64,000 bases of DNA, taken from positions 62,001 through 126,000 of the forward strand of contig JAIEMP010000001.1 in NCBI GenBank assembly GCA_019752045.1, read 5' to 3'. Positions 25,396-33,934 of this stretch are shown one piece after another. Positions within the stretch are counted from its first letter, which is position 1; every line of letters begins with the position of its first letter. The notes beneath the pieces were generated by a model. It was not told the origin of the DNA. It made no database searches and worked only from the letters and a program-made list of their open reading frames with translations. The position numbers were made by a program, and so were the translations under genes. Source of the stretch: Chitinophagaceae bacterium. GTDB lineage: Bacteria; Bacteroidota; Bacteroidia; Chitinophagales; Chitinophagaceae.

Positions 25396-26334
25396 TTATA
25401 AATTTTCAAACATATCCTTCGTCATAGCAGCAAGATCGTATTCATGTTTCCAGCCCCAGTCTTTTCTCGCCACACTGTCATCAATACTTTCGGGCCAGCT
25501 GTTGGCAATCTGTTGACGGTAATCGGGTTTGTAGGTTATTTCAAAACCGGGGCGATGTTTTGCTACTTCTGCCGCAATTTCTTTTGGTGAAAAACTCATG
25601 GATGAAATATTGTACGAATGACGGATCGAAATTTTGTCGGCCGGTGCTTCCATCAATTCAATGGTTGCACGGATCGCATCGGGCATATACATCATCGGCA
25701 GGTAGGTATCTTCCTGCAAAAAACATTCGTATTTATTTTCATCCAGCGCTTCGTGAAAAATTTCTACCGCATAATCGGTTGTACCGCCACCGGGTGCAGA
25801 TTTATAAGAGATCAAACCGGGATAACGTAAACTCCTTACATCAACACCGTAACGTTGAAAATAATAATTGCACCAAAACTCTCCTGCATATTTACTGATA
25901 CCATAAACGGTTGTTGGTTCAATAATAGTTTGTTGCGGACAGTTTTGTCTGGGACTTGTTGGACCAAATACTGCAATGGAACTTGGCCAGTATACTTTGT
26001 GTAATTTTTCTTCACGAGCAATATCCAATACATTCAATAAACCCGTCATGTTGAGGTTCCAGGCAAGGTTTGGATTTTTTTCTCCCGTTGCTGAAAGTAT
26101 AGCAGCCAGCAAATAAATCTGTGTGATGTTTTGACGGATCACCTGCACATGCAACATCTCTTTGTTCATTACATCCAGACTTACATACGGGCCTGTGCCT
26201 TCGAGTAACGGATTCTGTTCACGCAGATCAGATGCAATCACATTGGCATTACCATACAGTTTACGCAGGGCCAGTGTTAGCTCAACTCCTATCTGACCCG
26301 AAGCACCAATCACTAAAATTTTTTCTTTTATCAT
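25396..26334 (-). CDS. SDR-type L-threonine 3-dehydrogenase (NAD-dependent epimerase family)
   Basis: 312 residues of the extended short-chain dehydrogenase family. Rossmann loop ILVIGASGQIGVELTLAL; LLAAILSATGEKNPNLAWNLNM, a segment typical of short-chain L-threonine dehydrogenases; catalytic S in PSSIAVFGP and Y-x3-K in TTVYGISKYAGE; then RYPGLISYKSAPGGGTTDYAVEIF and C-terminal EDTYLPMMYMPDAI. Oxidises L-threonine to 2-amino-3-oxobutyrate using NAD. A plain UDP-glucose 4-epimerase is less likely given these segments. No adjacent kbl (CoA ligase) gene is seen. Confidence 0.88.
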   Translation of the reverse strand: MIKEKILVIGASGQIGVELTLALRKLYGNANVIASDLREQNPLLEGTGPYVSLDVMNKEMLHVQVIRQNITQIYLLAAILSATGEKNPNLAWNLNMTGLLNVLDIAREEKLHKVYWPSSIAVFGPTSPRQNCPQQTIIEPTTVYGISKYAGEFWCNYYFQRYGVDVRSLRYPGLISYKSAPGGGTTDYAVEIFHEALDENKYECFLQEDTYLPMMYMPDAIRATIELMEAPADKISIRHSYNISSMSFSPKEIAAEVAKHRPGFEITYKPDYRQQIANSWPESIDDSVARKDWGWKHEYDLAAMTKDMFENL

Positions 26335-26354
26335 AACAGCAATCTATTGAATGT

Positions 26355-26362
26355 CAAAATTA
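26355..26362 (-). promoter_or_regulatory. -7 box TAATTTTG for the threonine dehydrogenase gene
   Basis: Minus-strand TAnnTTTG match ending about 20 bases before the start. The divergent gap towards kdsA is filled with a degenerate GGCAA/CATCA-rich tract. Confidence 0.45.
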
Positions 26363-26475
26363 GGTTTAAAAACAAAAAGAAAGCAACCATTCGTTTAAAC
26401 AAACAGGCAACAAGCAAGAGGCAATTGGCAATATCGAAATCCGCCATCAGCCATCCTACATCATCCATCAACCAT

Positions 26476-26483
26476 TATCTTTG
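26476..26483 (+). promoter_or_regulatory. -7 box TATCTTTG directly before kdsA
   Basis: Exact TAnnTTTG match ending four bases before the kdsA ATG, so the message would be nearly leaderless. Confidence 0.5.
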
Positions 26484-26487
26484 CCGC

Positions 26488-27306
26488 ATGGAACAATTTC
26501 TGAAAGACCTGTTTGCACATCAATTGTACGACGAAAAAAACTTTTTCCTCATTGCCGGGCCCTGTGTGGTTGAGAGCGAAGAACTGGTGATGGAAGTAGC
26601 TGATAAAGTGTCGGGCATTTGCAAAGAGCTGGGCATTCCGTATGTGTTTAAAGCATCGTACAGAAAAGCCAACAGAACAAGTGCATCATCGTTTACAGGT
26701 TTGGGCGATGATACAGGTTTGAGTTTAATTGATAAAGTAAGAAAGCAATACCAGCTTCCTGCCACATCCGATATTCATGCACATGAAGAAGCTGCGATGG
26801 CAGCTCCGTACTTAGACATCTTGCAAATACCGGCTTTTCTTTGTCGGCAAACAGATTTGCTGGAAGCGGCTGCAGCAACCGGAAAAATTGTGAACGTAAA
26901 AAAAGGTCAGTTCCTGAGTGGTCCTTCGATGAAATTTGCCGTGGAAAAAATCCGGAAAGCAGGCAACAATCATATCATGCTTACAGAGCGTGGAAACACA
27001 TTTGGTTATACAGATCTTGTTGTTGATTACCGCAATATTACCTGGATGAAAGAATTAAATGTGCCGGTAATTATGGATTGTACACACTCGCTGCAGCAGC
27101 CCAATCAAACAACGGGTGTTACGGGAGGTAATCCGCAACTCATTGGTACCATTGCCAAAGCCGCTATTGCAACTGGAGTTGATGGATTGTTTATTGAAAC
27201 ACACCCCAATCCTGCTCTTGCAAAAAGCGATGGCGCCAATATGTTGCAGTTAGACAAACTGAAAGGTTTGCTGGAGCAATTAGTAAAACTCAGAAAAGCG
27301 CTGTAA
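26488..27306 (+). CDS. kdsA: 3-deoxy-8-phosphooctulonate synthase
   Basis: 272 residues from ATG 26488 (MEQFLKDLFAHQ), the normal family length; a frame extension of 47 residues upstream is low-complexity and not coding-like. Condenses phosphoenolpyruvate with D-arabinose 5-phosphate to make KDO 8-phosphate for the lipid A-core. Motifs: FFLIAGPCVVES, VFKASYRKANRTS, QIPAFLCRQTDLL, VKKGQFLSGPSMKFA, TERGNTFGYTDLVVD and DCTHSLQQPNQTTGVTGGNP. Outer-membrane LPS is therefore expected. No other kds gene is nearby. Confidence 0.95.
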   Translation: MEQFLKDLFAHQLYDEKNFFLIAGPCVVESEELVMEVADKVSGICKELGIPYVFKASYRKANRTSASSFTGLGDDTGLSLIDKVRKQYQLPATSDIHAHEEAAMAAPYLDILQIPAFLCRQTDLLEAAAATGKIVNVKKGQFLSGPSMKFAVEKIRKAGNNHIMLTERGNTFGYTDLVVDYRNITWMKELNVPVIMDCTHSLQQPNQTTGVTGGNPQLIGTIAKAAIATGVDGLFIETHPNPALAKSDGANMLQLDKLKGLLEQLVKLRKAL

Positions 27307-27398
27307 AGCTGAGTAACGGTTTCATGTTTTCAGAAATTTATAACTTTTAATTCCCGGAAAGTTTCACGAACTTTAAGTACACCTGAAAACTTACTGTT

Positions 27399-28191
27399 AT
27401 GAAACAATTTTTACTCCTGCTGTTTACAGTTTGTACGTTTCAATTTTCTTTTGCACAATGGGATCTTGGTTTTGGCTATACCAATCAATCGCCTCTAGGC
27501 GAAATGGCCGGGAACATCAATGCTGCACATGGTTTTCATTTTCAGACAGGTTATCGTTTACCTGTTTTAAGAAAACATATTGTTGCTTCCTTTGAAACGG
27601 GAAAAGGAATTTACGGCGCAAAAAAAAGTAACCCAGACTTTTCAGAGCGAAGATGTGCAAACTCCAACTGAAATGCCTGTACATTATATCAACTTTGCCG
27701 CTTACAGCAATCTCAACCTCCGGTATGAAATTCTAAGGCAGGGAAAAATTATTCCGTATGTGCAATTATCAGGTGGTGTAAACAGTCTTGGTACAAAAGT
27801 TCGCATCAACATACATGAAGATCAGATGGGTGGTGATGATTGTGTTCCGCTTGAAAATGAAGTGACGTTTCGGAAAAGAAGTATGACTTGGGGTTATGGT
27901 GGCGGTTTACTGATTAATCTTTCAAACAAACGTTGCGGTAATATTGACAATGGCACACAGCTCAATATTTCTGTAAACAGAATACATGGCAACCGAATAG
28001 ATTATGTAAACGTAAAAGAACTGCAGCAACCTGTTACACCGCAGGAGAATAATGATGAAAGTAAAACTTTAACTATGCAGTTTGTAAACTTAAATACCAA
28101 TAACATTCACAACCATACTGTAGCAAGGCTGTACAACAGCCCGTTGCAACAGTTGCAGATAAAAGTTGGTCTGCTGTTTAAATTATTTTAA
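27399..28191 (+). pseudogene. Secreted outer-membrane-like protein, split by a frameshift
   Basis: Two frames join into one protein. Frame 1 (27399-27671) starts with signal peptide MKQFLLLLFTVCTFQFSFAQ and reads FGYTNQSPLGEMAG...SFETGKGIYGA; frame 2 (to 28191) continues with VTQTFQSEDVQ, YINFAAYSNLNLRYE, YVQLSGGVNSLG, WGYGGGLLINLS, ending LQIKVGLLFKLF, a barrel-like C-terminus. The switch falls at a run of eight A (27620-27627): with seven A the frame would be continuous. So this is a homopolymer indel, which may be a true mutation, a phase-variable switch or a sequencing error. Function unknown. Confidence 0.75.
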
Positions 28192-28214
28192 AATGAGCTT
28201 GCAGATAAATGATT

Positions 28215-28244
28215 AATAAAGGCTCTTTTAAAAGAGCCTTTATT
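28215..28244. terminator. Perfect palindromic terminator
   Basis: 30-base perfect palindrome with the GGCTCTTTT/AAAAGAGCC core and T-rich right flank, located after the frameshifted gene and in front of the convergent AraC gene. Confidence 0.8.
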
Positions 28245-28324
28245 ATATTGTTCTGAATAAATATTTTTTGAGCTGCTGTGTTACAGTAAAGTTGTAAGGG
28301 AAGGCTGTTTAGATGAAAACCTCA

Positions 28325-29311
28325 TTATACCTGACTTGGAAGCAATCCGAATTCTTTTCTAAAAGCCAGAGAAAAATTACTGAGGTTGGTATAACCTAAC
28401 TGCAGGCCAACTTCTTTTACAGTGTATTGTCCGGTAAGAAGTAATGAGCGTGCTTTTTGCATTCTGTTTTTCTGATAATATTCATACACACCGGTACCAT
28501 ACACTTTTTTAAAAGCCGTTTTTAATTTAGATACACTCATACCGGTTCGTTCGGCAAGATTTACAATGGTTGGGGGTGGCTGACTGAAATCTCTCACCAG
28601 TAAAGATTCAATTTCCATCAACTTACTGAGATCGGAGGCCTTCATTTTACGTTGAGCCCCTTCCTGTATTTTTTTTGTGTTACGGTATAAACGTGAAAGA
28701 AAATGTTCCAGCAAAAGCAGTATCCTGTTTTTCATCATCATTTCACGCAGTGGATGATCTTTACCTGTATAAAAAATTTCATCAAAGAAAATTCTGTTTT
28801 GAGCATCAAACGGTTCGGGATGAGTTAATGTATTGGAAAAAGAGGTATAACTCGAAAGCGGATGAAGGCCATCAAACTCTTTCAGATTTGCCATTAACCA
28901 CTCCTTGGGTAAAAGTATATTCACCGATCTGGCTTTGGTGCCCTCTTTTACTGCGAAACTAAAGTCGCTGGAACTGGAAGCTAAAGCAATGCCTGCCCTT
29001 CGTTCACTTTTGTCTTCCAGCTTTATCCCATTTTTTTCAAAGTGAATTGAACTGCTCAGCTCTACATCGTTAAAATGAAGTATACAGAATTCTTCACTTG
29101 ATTTTGTTCTTCTGTACATCACATCTATATGGTAATGAATATCAGAAACCAGACATTGTAATCCATTGGGGAGTTCTACCACCTGTATATATCCTTCACC
29201 AAAAGAAGAAGGAAAAAAAATGGTTCCTTTTTTTATTTCTACAAATAATTTTTCTGACAAATACTTCAGAAAATCATTATAATTTCTATTTTTCAAAAAC
29301 AATTCAAGCAC
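28325..29311 (-). CDS. AraC-family transcriptional regulator, paralogue 1
   Basis: 328 residues. N-terminal 210 residues form a ligand or oligomerisation domain of unknown type. The C-terminal 100 residues hold two helix-turn-helix units typical of AraC: VNLAERTGMSVSKLKTAFKKVYGTGVYEYYQKNRMQKARSLLLTGQ and VKEVGLQLGYTNLSNFSLAFRKEFGLLPSQV. It lies 27 bases downstream of a paralogue in the same direction, so they may be co-transcribed. Regulated genes are not evident; the neighbouring secreted gene on the other strand is one candidate. Confidence 0.9.
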   Translation of the reverse strand: MLELFLKNRNYNDFLKYLSEKLFVEIKKGTIFFPSSFGEGYIQVVELPNGLQCLVSDIHYHIDVMYRRTKSSEEFCILHFNDVELSSSIHFEKNGIKLEDKSERRAGIALASSSSDFSFAVKEGTKARSVNILLPKEWLMANLKEFDGLHPLSSYTSFSNTLTHPEPFDAQNRIFFDEIFYTGKDHPLREMMMKNRILLLLEHFLSRLYRNTKKIQEGAQRKMKASDLSKLMEIESLLVRDFSQPPPTIVNLAERTGMSVSKLKTAFKKVYGTGVYEYYQKNRMQKARSLLLTGQYTVKEVGLQLGYTNLSNFSLAFRKEFGLLPSQV

Positions 29312-29338
29312 CGGAGATCAATTTTAATATGCAAACAA

Positions 29339-30328
29339 TCAGTTACGGCCAAATTTTTCAGGATCCTGTTTCATATGTTTTTTAAACGCCATTGTAAAAT
29401 TACTCAAATTGCTGTAACCAACTTTTTCTGCAACCTGTTTAACTGAATTGGAACCGTTACTAAGCAGCTCTCCTGCACGTTGCATGCGCTTTTGCTGATA
29501 ATATTCATATATAGGCAACCCAAAAACCGATTTAAACAGCTTTTTCAGTTTGGTTGAACTCATCATAGCTTTTTTTGAAAGCTGATCAATTGATTTTGGT
29601 TTTTCTGAAAAGCTTTCTGTGAGGATTTGTTCAATTTTTAAAACGGTGTAAATGTCATCATGCTTAATGTTGCTGAGCACATCCGCCAATGATACTCTGG
29701 AATGAATGCGTGTAAAAAAGCGTTCCAGCAACAGCTGTATACGGTTTTGTACAAAGAGATCAGGCAAAGGCGAATCATACTCCTCCTGCATTATTTCATT
29801 CATCAGCTCATGATAAGTCTGATCCAGAGGCTCCATGGTAAAGCTCCGGCTCTTTAATGCTAAATATGCAGGCAGAATGTCATCAAACATTTCAATGCCC
29901 ATCAACTTGCCAAGCCATTCTTTTGGTATCAGGATATTGACCCCTTTAAAAACGGTTCCTTTTGTACCATGATAATACCAGTCAAACAATGAACTGGTTA
30001 AATAAGCTACAGCCACTGTTTCATGTTGTTTTCTTACAACATCGGTATCAATACCAATGGCAATTTCTTTTTCAACAACCAGTTCATCAAATCGGAGTGT
30101 ATAATATTCACTGGTATCTCTTTTCCGGTGTACGAACCAGTCGTCATTAATTCTGCATTTAATAACATTTACATCAAGGCCATTGGGCAACTGCAACACA
30201 CGGTAATAACCACTTGCAACCTCCTCAGGGAAAAAAAGCCAGTTATCCTTTACTCTCGTTTGCAAAGCTTTTGCCAGATCCACAATCATCTGGCTGTAAC
30301 TGCTATGTGTATACTCAAACGAAAACAT
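29339..30328 (-). CDS. AraC-family transcriptional regulator, paralogue 2
   Basis: 329 residues. Same design as the downstream gene: N-terminal 220 residues of similar pattern (NWLFFPEEVASGYYRVLQLPNGL corresponds to the paralogue's GTIFFPSSFGEGYIQVVELPNGL), then two helix-turn-helix units: IDQLSKKAMMSSTKLKKLFKSVFGLPIYEYYQQKRMQRAGELL and VKQVAEKVGYSNLSNFTMAFKKHMKQDP. The LPNGLxxxVxxxxxxxD segment and the shared YEYYQ-NRMQKA wording show a tandem duplication. Confidence 0.9.
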   Translation of the reverse strand: MFSFEYTHSSYSQMIVDLAKALQTRVKDNWLFFPEEVASGYYRVLQLPNGLDVNVIKCRINDDWFVHRKRDTSEYYTLRFDELVVEKEIAIGIDTDVVRKQHETVAVAYLTSSLFDWYYHGTKGTVFKGVNILIPKEWLGKLMGIEMFDDILPAYLALKSRSFTMEPLDQTYHELMNEIMQEEYDSPLPDLFVQNRIQLLLERFFTRIHSRVSLADVLSNIKHDDIYTVLKIEQILTESFSEKPKSIDQLSKKAMMSSTKLKKLFKSVFGLPIYEYYQQKRMQRAGELLSNGSNSVKQVAEKVGYSNLSNFTMAFKKHMKQDPEKFGRN

Positions 30329-30380
30329 AGAAAGTTTGTTCCATTAAATTAAACAATGAAAAGGTTAATTACAACCCTTT

Positions 30381-30599
30381 CTAGTAACGTACGGGATTTC
30401 TTTTGCTGAACCAGATGTATTGGCGCACATTCATCCAGAAAGCAATAAAAAAATAAATGATCAGAGGTGATCCCATGGTAAGGAAAGAAATATAGATAAA
30501 ATATTTGCGAATGGTACTGGTAGCTACACCCATTTTATCGCCCAGCCAGCTGCAAACACCAAACACATTCCACTCAATAAGTCTTCGTAAGCGATTCAT
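30381..30599 (-). CDS. PspC-domain small membrane protein
   Basis: 72 residues from ATG 30599 (MNRLRRLIEWNVFGVCSWLGDKMG). The pattern of N-terminal basic helix, 'GVCSWLGDKMGVATSTIRKYFIYISF' and a membrane helix MGSPLIIYFFIAFWMNV is the PspC family; the C-terminus is WFSKRNPVRY. PspC-type proteins in Bacteroidota sit in the inner membrane, and PspC proper signals envelope stress. No other psp genes are adjacent. A 51-residue upward extension of the frame is not plausible. Confidence 0.85.
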   Translation of the reverse strand: MNRLRRLIEWNVFGVCSWLGDKMGVATSTIRKYFIYISFLTMGSPLIIYFFIAFWMNVRQYIWFSKRNPVRY

Positions 30600-30616
30600 A
30601 GCATAAAGTTGAAGTG

Positions 30617-30624
30617 CAAATTTA
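30617..30624 (-). promoter_or_regulatory. -7 box TAAATTTG for the PspC gene
   Basis: Minus-strand exact TAnnTTTG match ending about 17 bases before the start at 30599. Confidence 0.5.
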
Positions 30625-30817
30625 GCTATAATACAATTCTTTCGGCCAGTTGGTTTAAAAAGTTGCTGATAAATCGGTAAATTCGCCACCTCAAAGAGCA
30701 ACCTGCAAATTTGAAAAAGCTGAAAAAGTGTACCGTTTTTTTTGCAAAACAAAAATCAACTTTCACCACAACCGGTTTTTTCAAATGAGCTGATTTTCAA
30801 CTTCTCAAATTGATATT

Positions 30818-33088
30818 ATGGTATTCGATTTAGACCTCATCAAAAAATTGTACAGTGAAATGCCTGCAAAAGTGGATGCTGCCCGTAAAGCATTGGGCCG
30901 CCCTTTCACTCTGGCAGAAAAAATATTATTCTCCCATCTTTGGACAGGAGTTGAACCAATTGACTTCGAAAGAGGAAAAGCTTATGTTGATTTTGCACCC
31001 GACCGTGTGGCGATGCAGGATGCAACGGCACAGATGGCTTTGTTGCAGTTTGACACGACCGGCCGTAAAAAGGTTGCCGTTCCTTCAACAGTGCATTGCG
31101 ATCACCTGATTGTTGCAAAAACAGAAGGCAAACAGGATCTGGTAAAAGCTGTTACTGATAATGAAGAGGTTTATAACTTCCTTTCATCTATCTCTAATAA
31201 ATATGGCATTGGTTTCTGGAAACCGGGTGCAGGTATCATTCACCAGGTGGTGTTGGAAAATTATGCATTCCCCGGTGGTATGATGATTGGTACCGACAGC
31301 CATACGGTGAATGCCGGTGGTTTGGGTATGATTGCGATTGGTGTGGGCGGTGCTGATGCCTGTGATGTAATGGCCGGCCTTAGCTGGGAATTGCTGATGC
31401 CGAAATTGATTGGTGTGAAATTGACCGGCAAACTCAATGGGTGGACGGCTCCTAAAGATGTAATCTTAAAAGTGGCGGGCATCTTAACTGTAAAAGGTGG
31501 TACCAACGCCATTGTTGAATATTTTGGCGAAGGTGCAACAAGTATGAGCTGCACAGGTAAAGGAACTATTTGTAACATGGGTGCTGAAATTGGTGCAACC
31601 ACTTCCACATTCGGTTATGATGAAAGCATGAGCCGTTACCTGAAAGCAACCGGCCGTGCAGAAGTTGCTGATGCAGCAGACGCTATCAAAGATTATTTAA
31701 CTGGTGATGCTGAAGTTTATGCAAACCCTGAAAAATATTTTGATAAAGTAATTGAGATTAACCTCAGTGAACTGGAACCACATTTGAACGGACCTTTCAC
31801 TCCTGATTTAGCTACTCCTATTTCTCAAATGAAAGAAGCAGCTGCTAAAAACGGATGGCCCACAAAAATTGAAGTGGGTTTAATTGGTAGCTGTACCAAC
31901 TCTTCGTACGAAGATATCAGTCGTGCAGTAAGTCTTGCAGGACAGGTTAGTGATAAAGGGTTGACATTAAAATCTGAATTCACCATTACTCCCGGCAGCG
32001 AATTGGTTCGTTATACTATTGAACGTGATGGTTACTTGGGTGTGTTTGAAAAAATTGGTGCAACGGTATTTGCAAATGCATGCGGACCTTGTATTGGTAT
32101 GTGGGACAGAGTTGGAGCTGAAAAAGCAGAACGTAACACCATCGTTCATTCATTCAACAGGAACTTTGCAAAACGTGCTGATGGCAATCCAAATACATTA
32201 GCTTTTGTTGCAAGTCCTGAGTTAGTAACTGCATTGGCCATTGCCGGTGATCTTACATTCAATCCGCTTACTGATACATTAACCAATGATAAAGGTGAGC
32301 AGGTAAAACTCGATCCTCCAAGTGGTGATGAACTGCCAACTAAAGGATTTGCGGTGGAAGATGCCGGTTATCAGGCTCCTGCAGAAGATGGAAGCACCGT
32401 TGTATTAGATGTAAAATCAGACAGCAAGCGTTTACAATTATTATATCCATTTGCTGCATGGGAAGGTGTTGACATCAAAGGATTGAAGCTTCTCATCAAA
32501 GCAAAAGGAAAATGTACAACTGATCATATCTCCATGGCGGGTCCGTGGTTAAAATTCCGTGGTCACTTAGATAATATCAGTAACAACCTGTTGATTGGAG
32601 CTACCAATTTCTTCAATGAGAAAACAGATTCTGTAAAAAGTCAAATCACTGGCGAATACGGAACTGTACCCAATACACAGCGTGCTTACAAAGCTGCCGG
32701 TATCGGAACAATTGTAGTAGGAGATGAAAACTATGGTGAAGGTTCAAGCCGTGAACATGCGGCGATGGAGCCACGTCATTTGGGTGTTCGTGTTGTATTG
32801 GTGAAATCATTTGCACGTATACATGAAACCAATTTGAAAAAGCAGGGAATGCTAGCGTTAACTTTTGCTAATAAAGAAGATTACGATAAAATTCTGGAAG
32901 ATGATACGATAGATGTAGTTGGTTTAACATCATTTACTCCGGGTGTTCCGTTAACACTGGTATTGAACCATGCAGATGGAAGCAGTGAAAATATTACAGT
33001 TAATCACAGCTACAATGCACAACAGATTGAATGGTTTAAAGCAGGCGGTGCTTTGAACGTCATTCGCTCGGAATTTGCGAAAGCATAA
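30818..33088 (+). CDS. acn: Aconitate hydratase (mitochondrial-type)
   Basis: 756 residues, the length of the mitochondrial-like aconitases rather than AcnA (about 890) or AcnB (about 860). Isomerises citrate to isocitrate with a [4Fe-4S] cluster. Cluster Cys are in [10 protein letters not shown] and [10 protein letters not shown]. Substrate motifs: [22 protein letters not shown] and [26 protein letters not shown], and C-terminal swivelling domain [19 protein letters not shown]. The ATG at 30818 is preceded by a T/A-rich leader. A strong terminator ends the unit; it is monocistronic. Confidence 0.96.
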   Translation: MVFDLDLIKKLYSEMPAKVDAARKALGRPFTLAEKILFSHLWTGVEPIDFERGKAYVDFAPDRVAMQDATAQMALLQFDTTGRKKVAVPSTVHCDHLIVAKTEGKQDLVKAVTDNEEVYNFLSSISNKYGIGFWKPGAGIIHQVVLENYAFPGGMMIGTDSHTVNAGGLGMIAIGVGGADACDVMAGLSWELLMPKLIGVKLTGKLNGWTAPKDVILKVAGILTVKGGTNAIVEYFGEGATSMSCTGKGTICNMGAEIGATTSTFGYDESMSRYLKATGRAEVADAADAIKDYLTGDAEVYANPEKYFDKVIEINLSELEPHLNGPFTPDLATPISQMKEAAAKNGWPTKIEVGLIGSCTNSSYEDISRAVSLAGQVSDKGLTLKSEFTITPGSELVRYTIERDGYLGVFEKIGATVFANACGPCIGMWDRVGAEKAERNTIVHSFNRNFAKRADGNPNTLAFVASPELVTALAIAGDLTFNPLTDTLTNDKGEQVKLDPPSGDELPTKGFAVEDAGYQAPAEDGSTVVLDVKSDSKRLQLLYPFAAWEGVDIKGLKLLIKAKGKCTTDHISMAGPWLKFRGHLDNISNNLLIGATNFFNEKTDSVKSQITGEYGTVPNTQRAYKAAGIGTIVVGDENYGEGSSREHAAMEPRHLGVRVVLVKSFARIHETNLKKQGMLALTFANKEDYDKILEDDTIDVVGLTSFTPGVPLTLVLNHADGSSENITVNHSYNAQQIEWFKAGGALNVIRSEFAKA

Positions 33089-33115
33089 TCAACAAACGTT
33101 GCATGATAATAAAAG

Positions 33116-33142
33116 TCCCCCGGTTCAACGGGGGATTTTTTA
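33116..33142 (+). terminator. Intrinsic terminator after aconitase
   Basis: TCCCCCG (33116-33122) and CGGGGGA (33129-33135), six-base loop, followed by six T. Confidence 0.9.
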
Positions 33143-33181
33143 TTTCTACCCGCTTCCGGCTTTTCTTTTTAATTTTAAATC

Positions 33182-33397
33182 ATGAGCGATCACAGTAAAA
33201 AATACCGGCTCGATAAAACAGCCTTCCAGGCAATGAGTGTGGAAGAGGCAGATGACTACATGAGAGATTACAGCAATTATAGTTGGAAAGAGCGGTTAAA
33301 AGTATCGCACTACTTAACCAGTCTTGCATATGGATTTGATGCAGATCATCCACCCAAAATGGATAAAACAATTTTCAGTAAATCTAAACATAGTTGA
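33182..33397 (+). CDS. Small partner protein of a nucleotidyltransferase pair
   Basis: 71 residues. Pattern LDKTAFQAMSVEEADDYMRDY, SWKERLKVSHYLTSLAYGFD and C-terminal PPKMDKTIFSKSKHS. I recall this small family as always being encoded immediately before a short nucleotidyltransferase in Bacteroidota, which gives a toxin-antitoxin-like look; its exact role is unknown to me. Its stop overlaps the start of the next gene (TGATG). No membrane segment or signal peptide. Antitoxin function is inference from gene order only. Confidence 0.7.
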   Translation: MSDHSKKYRLDKTAFQAMSVEEADDYMRDYSNYSWKERLKVSHYLTSLAYGFDADHPPKMDKTIFSKSKHS

Positions 33398-33855
33398 TGG
33401 GCGATATTTTTCAAGATGATTTTCGGGATTTTATACAATCGTTAAACGATCAACAGGTAAACTACATACTCGTTGGTGGTTTTGCAGTTATATTACATGG
33501 CCATGCAAGAGTAACCGGTGATCTGGATATTTGGGTGGAGCAAACTGAAGAAAACTACTTCAGATTATTAAAAGCATTTCGCCAATTTCATATGCCGGTT
33601 TTTGATATGACGAAAGAAAACTTTCTTCATCATGAAGATTGGGATGTATTTAAATTCGGACGTAAACCTGTTGCCATCGACATTATGACCAAAGTAAAAG
33701 GCCTTGACTTTAAAGAATGTTACGATTTGTCAACTTTTTTTGAAGACCAGGAATTAAAAGTAAGAACACTGCATTTTAATCATTTACTTGAAGCAAAAAA
33801 GAAAGCAGGAAGATTAAAGGACCTAGATGACATCAAGCAGTTGAAGAAAAAATAA
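33397..33855 (+). CDS. Nucleotidyltransferase of the MNT/AbiEii-like superfamily
   Basis: 152 residues. The polymerase-beta-like core is seen: VNYILVGGFAVILHGHARVTGDLDIWVEQT, with GG-x9-10 helix and the D-x-D metal-binding pair (DLDIW), then VAIDIMTKVKG with the third acidic residue, and a C-terminal helical part RTLHFNHLLEAKKKAGRLKDLDDIKQLKK where the Lys/Asp pattern is common for this group. It likely transfers a nucleotide to a protein or RNA. Coupled to the upstream small gene by a one-base overlap. Confidence 0.8.
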   Translation: MGDIFQDDFRDFIQSLNDQQVNYILVGGFAVILHGHARVTGDLDIWVEQTEENYFRLLKAFRQFHMPVFDMTKENFLHHEDWDVFKFGRKPVAIDIMTKVKGLDFKECYDLSTFFEDQELKVRTLHFNHLLEAKKKAGRLKDLDDIKQLKKK

Positions 33856-33934
33856 TTTTTATCCCCCCACCACTCATCACATCACAATTTTCATTTCATT
33901 TCTCTGCCTAACTTTAAGTAATAAACTTACAGGC

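Noticed and set aside
27361-27371. parS-like half site GTTTCACGAAC
   Set aside because: Only half of the TGTTTCACGTGAAACA palindrome is present. No full parS site was found, including near parB.
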